Positions 61,251-64,000 of a stretch of 64,000 bases of DNA are shown here, in pieces. The stretch is taken from assembly GCF_001458195.1 (NCBI RefSeq), contig NZ_CYPU01000011.1:124001-188000 (forward strand), read 5' to 3'. Source of the stretch: Ruegeria atlantica. GTDB lineage: Bacteria > Pseudomonadota > Alphaproteobacteria > Rhodobacterales > Rhodobacteraceae. The notes below the pieces were generated by a model. It did no database searches. It had not been told where the DNA came from and saw nothing but the letters and a program-made list of their open reading frames with translations. Position numbers and translations under genes: made by a program. The stretch's first letter is position 1; each line of letters begins with the position of its first letter.

Positions 61251-62067
61251 GGCACTGTCAGAAGAAACTTATTGAGGCGGGCAGTGCGAGCACTTCGCGT
61301 CGCAGGATTACAAAACGCAGCCCATTTCGCTACTTCAAAACGAGCCCCGAGATCATCCGTCTGGCCGTCATGATGTATGTTCAGTTTCCGCTTTCGCTTC
61401 GCAATGTTGAAGATCTTTTGCACGAGCGCGGCATCGAGATCAGCCACTAAACTGTGCGTTATTGGTGGAACAGATTTGGCCCGATATTCGCGGCAGAGAT
61501 CCGCAGAAACAGGGTCAATCGGATGCGATCTTATTCGAACTGGCAGTGGCATCTGGACGAGGTCTTCGTGAAGATCAATGGCGAGACGCACTACCTATGG
61601 CGGGCTGTGGATCACGAAGGCGAGGTGCTGGAAAGTTATGTGACCAAGCGCCGTGACCGCAAAGCTGCGTTGAAATTCCTCAGAAAATCAATGAAACGCT
61701 ACGGTCAACCTGAATCTATCGTGACGGACAAACTGCGGTCTTATGGCGCGGCGATGAGAGTTGTCGGGAACGGTAGTCGGCAAGAGACTGGCCGCTGGCT
61801 GAACAATCGGGCCGAGAATTCCCATCTGCCATTTCGACGACGAGAACGTGCGATGCTCCGCTTCAGGCAAATGCGATGTTTGCAGAAGTTCGCCGCAGTT
61901 CATTCTTCCGTCCACAACCATTTCAATCAGGAACGTGCCCTCTACAGCAGAGACAATTTCAAGCTCAACCGCGCCGCTGCTCTCTCCGAGTGGCGTCAAC
62001 TTTGTTCAGCATAAGTTCCGGCATTTAGGGGTAAACAGAGACTGGTTCGAAATGGTCTGACAGCACC
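61251..62067 (+). mobile_element. IS6-family insertion sequence, copy 2 (transposase dead)
   Basis: An 817-bp element with the same ends as copy 1 (GGCACTGTCAGAAGAAACT left; right end read inward GGTGCTGTCAGACCATTTCG) and the same orientation. Flanking octamers differ (CCGGGATC, GCCACTGG), so no target duplication. Sequence differs from copy 1 at many silent positions, so the two are related but not recent duplicates. Confidence 0.82.
61307..62014 (+). pseudogene. IS6 transposase, inactivated
   Basis: Homologous codon for codon to 22894-23601 but the start codon is ATT instead of ATG and codon 48 is TAA instead of GAA (61448-61450). The rest, including DDE residues, is intact: HLDEVFVKINGE, IVTDKLRSYGAAM, NNRAENSHLPFRRRERAM. 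The frame after the stop could restart at an ATT-distal ATG in codons near 61523, but that lacks the HTH. Confidence 0.85.
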
Positions 62068-62616
62068 GCCACTGGTTTCTTATAAAATCATATACTTAAG
62101 TCGTGTTGAACACTTGATGATTTCGAGTGATTGTGTCGTAATGCAACTTTGAGGCAACCACGCTGGGTGAAATGTGGTGTTTTTCACCCAATCTCCCAGA
62201 TTCCGCTGGGCCGCAGCCGAATAATATTCTCGGTGCTTTTTAGCAGGTATCCGAAAACTCGGTAACATCCTCAATGACAAAACTCCTGAAGACTTGAAGC
62301 ACATAAGGCGGCCACTTACGCGAGAGCGCAACCTCTGTGTGCGCCCCAAAAACCTTACTGTTATCAGGTTAACTAAAACTGTACTACGGAAGTCGCTCAC
62401 CGACTGCTTCAACCTGCGCAATCCAATCAAAGCTGCACTACAGCGATTTGCCGTCTGCCGCTTGAAGCTTCAGGAGGTGATGTGACTAAAAAGGTGCGTA
62501 GCTGCCATTTGCAAACAGCCAATTGAATCCTTTCGAGAATTAACTCATGGTCGCGGCAAACCAACAATTTGAGTAGAGAGGCGCTGAGCTTTTGTTGCTC
62601 TGCGGCGCACCCGAGA
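62068..62616. other. 549-bp stretch between IS6 copy 2 and hsdM
   Basis: No frame looks like a protein on either strand. AT-rich segments around 62340-62400 could carry the hsdM promoter, but no clear -35/-10 pair or terminal repeat stands out. Nothing recognised. Confidence 0.4.
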
Positions 62617-64000
62617 ATGAACCAAGTAACACAGTCCGAGATCAACAAGGCCGCATGGGGCGCATGTGATACCTTCCGTGGCGTAGTCGATCCGTCGATC
62701 TACAAGGACTATGTCCTGACTATGCTGTTCCTGAAATACGTCTCTGACGTGTGGAAGGACCACAAAGCGGGGTATGAGTCGCAGTACCCTGATAATCCCG
62801 ATCTGGTTGCCGCCATGATGGAGCAGGAAAGCTTCAAGCTGCCCGAGGATGCGTCCTTTGATGCCATCTATGCTCGCCGTCATGAGGCAGGCAATGGCGA
62901 ACGCATCGACAAGGCGCTGCATGCGGTTGAGGAAGTCAATGGCGACAAGCTGCGCGATGTATTCCAGGATATCAGCTTCAACTCCAACAAGCTGGGCGAC
63001 GAAGAACAGAAGAACGACATCCTCCGACACCTGATGGAAGATTTCGCAAAGGAAGCCCTCGACCTGCGCCCCTCCCGTGTGGGCAACCTCGACATTATCG
63101 GTGGGGCCTACGAATACTTGATTTCACGCTTCGCTGCGACGGCTGGGAAAAAGGCCGGTGAATTCTACACCCCCGCCGAAGTGTCCGAACTCATGGCCCG
63201 TTTGGTTCATCCCCAACAGGGTGACGACATCTGTGACCCCACCTGTGGCTCGGCTTCCCTGCTGATGAAATGTGGCCGCCAAGTGCGCGAAGCCACCGGC
63301 ACCAAGCAATACGCGCTCTATGGGCAAGAGGCTATCGGCTCCACATGGGCCTTGGCGAAAATGAACCTGTTTCTGCACGGCGAAACCAACCACCAGATCG
63401 AATGGGGCGACACCATCCGCAACCCCAAATTGCGCACCTCTGACGATATGCTGCGCCACTTTGATGTAGTGGTCGCCAACCCGCCGTTCAGCTTGGACAA
63501 ATGGGGTGTAGAGGCCGCCGAGACTGATAAGTTCTCTCGCTTCCGACGTGGTATCCCGCCCAAGACCAAGGGCGACTACGCCTTTATTCTGCATATGATC
63601 GAAACCCTGAAACCCCGCACCGGTCGCATGGCTGTTGTAGTGCCTCATGGGGTTTTGTTCCGTGGCTCAAGCGAGGGTAAGATCAGACAGAAACTGATTG
63701 AGGAAAACCTGCTCGACGCCGTCATAGGCCTGCCGGAAAAGCTGTTCTTTGGCACCGGCATCCCCGCCGCGATCTTGATGTTCAACAAGAACAAAAGCGA
63801 CGACACTGTTCTCTTTATCGATGCGTCGCGAGAGTTTGAGGCGGGCACCAATCAGAATGCGTTGACCGAAGATCACCTACGCAAGATCACCGATACCTTT
63901 GCAGCGCGTGAGGCCGTAGATAAGTACGCCTACGTCGCATCGGCCGATGAGATCGAAGAAAACGACTTCAACCTCAACATTCCCCGCTATGTGGACACAT
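62617..64000 (+). CDS. hsdM: type I restriction-modification DNA methylase HsdM (runs off right edge)
   Basis: 461 codons are visible from ATG 62617. The N-terminal helical HsdM domain is present (DTFRGVVDPSIYKDYVLTML; DVWKDHKAGYESQYPDNPD), then the N6-adenine methylase core: EFYTPAEVSELMARLVHP, motif I DPTCGSASLLMKCG (about 205-218), and motif IV NPPF (about 288-291), plus RGIPPKTKGDYAFILHMI. This subunit modifies the site recognised by HsdS and guides HsdR. Those genes presumably lie beyond the window. It is oriented away from the IS6 copy. Confidence 0.95.
   Translation, partial: MNQVTQSEINKAAWGACDTFRGVVDPSIYKDYVLTMLFLKYVSDVWKDHKAGYESQYPDNPDLVAAMMEQESFKLPEDASFDAIYARRHEAGNGERIDKALHAVEEVNGDKLRDVFQDISFNSNKLGDEEQKNDILRHLMEDFAKEALDLRPSRVGNLDIIGGAYEYLISRFAATAGKKAGEFYTPAEVSELMARLVHPQQGDDICDPTCGSASLLMKCGRQVREATGTKQYALYGQEAIGSTWALAKMNLFLHGETNHQIEWGDTIRNPKLRTSDDMLRHFDVVVANPPFSLDKWGVEAAETDKFSRFRRGIPPKTKGDYAFILHMIETLKPRTGRMAVVVPHGVLFRGSSEGKIRQKLIEENLLDAVIGLPEKLFFGTGIPAAILMFNKNKSDDTVLFIDASREFEAGTNQNALTEDHLRKITDTFAAREAVDKYAYVASADEIEENDFNLNIPRYVDT

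Noticed and set aside
62080..62430. Minus-strand frame of 116 codons between IS6 copy 2 and hsdM
   Set aside because: No ribosome-binding site, no recognisable fold, and codon use unlike its neighbours.
1..64000. CRISPR array, tRNA or rRNA genes
   Set aside because: Scanning by eye found no regularly spaced repeats, no cloverleaf with a T-loop consensus, and no rRNA-like conserved blocks. A covariance-model scan would be decisive.

Overview
The window looks like accessory DNA of a marine alphaproteobacterium of the Roseobacter/Rhodobacterales type. Supporting signs are the moderately high GC, the family profile (tripartite tricarboxylate transport, TRAP and sugar-type ABC systems, a RegA/ActR-like regulator, a ubiG-type methylase) and the IS6 and prophage debris. 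This placement is inference from gene content. I saw no rRNA, tRNA or CRISPR array.

Region 1 (0-9.4 kb) is a defence island on the minus strand: a 5' truncated vsr relic, an Eco29kI-type C5 methylase and GIY-YIG nuclease, a MORC-like GHKL ATPase, a helicase with an N-terminal Mrr-type nuclease domain, a 175-aa unknown, a PIN-like nuclease and a small XRE regulator. Start/stop overlaps couple M to R, and couple ATPase, helicase and the 175-aa gene to one another, so a methylase/nuclease pair is joined to a four-gene ATPase/helicase/nuclease module. The island abuts a shortened RND adaptor gene. Region 2 (9.4-16.3 kb) holds that adaptor, a DUF1254 protein, the tail of a second DUF1254 gene, two AraC-type genes (one lacking its sensor domain) and an MscS channel. 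Region 3 (16.3-24.2 kb) is a patchwork: an IS6 end relic, a HEPN-like protein, small secreted proteins, an HNH nuclease, a PD-(D/E)XK nuclease with an adenine methylase, a terminase fragment and an IS6 element.

Region 4 (24.2-36.3 kb) is a tricarboxylate catabolism locus: tcuB-tcuA-gntR, a divergent AbrB-type membrane protein, a TTT transporter (tctC, fused tctAB), a PrpF-like isomerase, a D-2-hydroxyacid dehydrogenase and the tctDE two-component system. Region 5 (36.7-53.7 kb) is a sugar-acid locus arranged divergently around a GntR gene, with two complete sugar-type ABC importers, a lactonase, dehydrogenases, an RraA-like enzyme, 2-keto-3-deoxygalactonate kinase and aldolase, and methylglyoxal synthase. 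Region 6 (53.7-57.6 kb) has an FMN alpha-hydroxyacid oxidase and a TRAP transporter whose binding-protein gene is cut and joined to a LOV/PAS fragment. Region 7 (57.6-61 kb) is a compact operon (RegA-like regulator, DCC protein, membrane methyltransferase, UbiG-like methylase, DUF4149) plus dps.

A second, dead IS6 copy lies at 61.3-62.1 kb in the same orientation as the first, so the 37.6 kb catabolic segment is bracketed like a pseudo-compound transposon. The right edge enters a type I hsdM. Recurring signals are GntR-type palindromes next to both catabolic loci and a GC-rich hairpin directly after each of the four solute-binding-protein genes.
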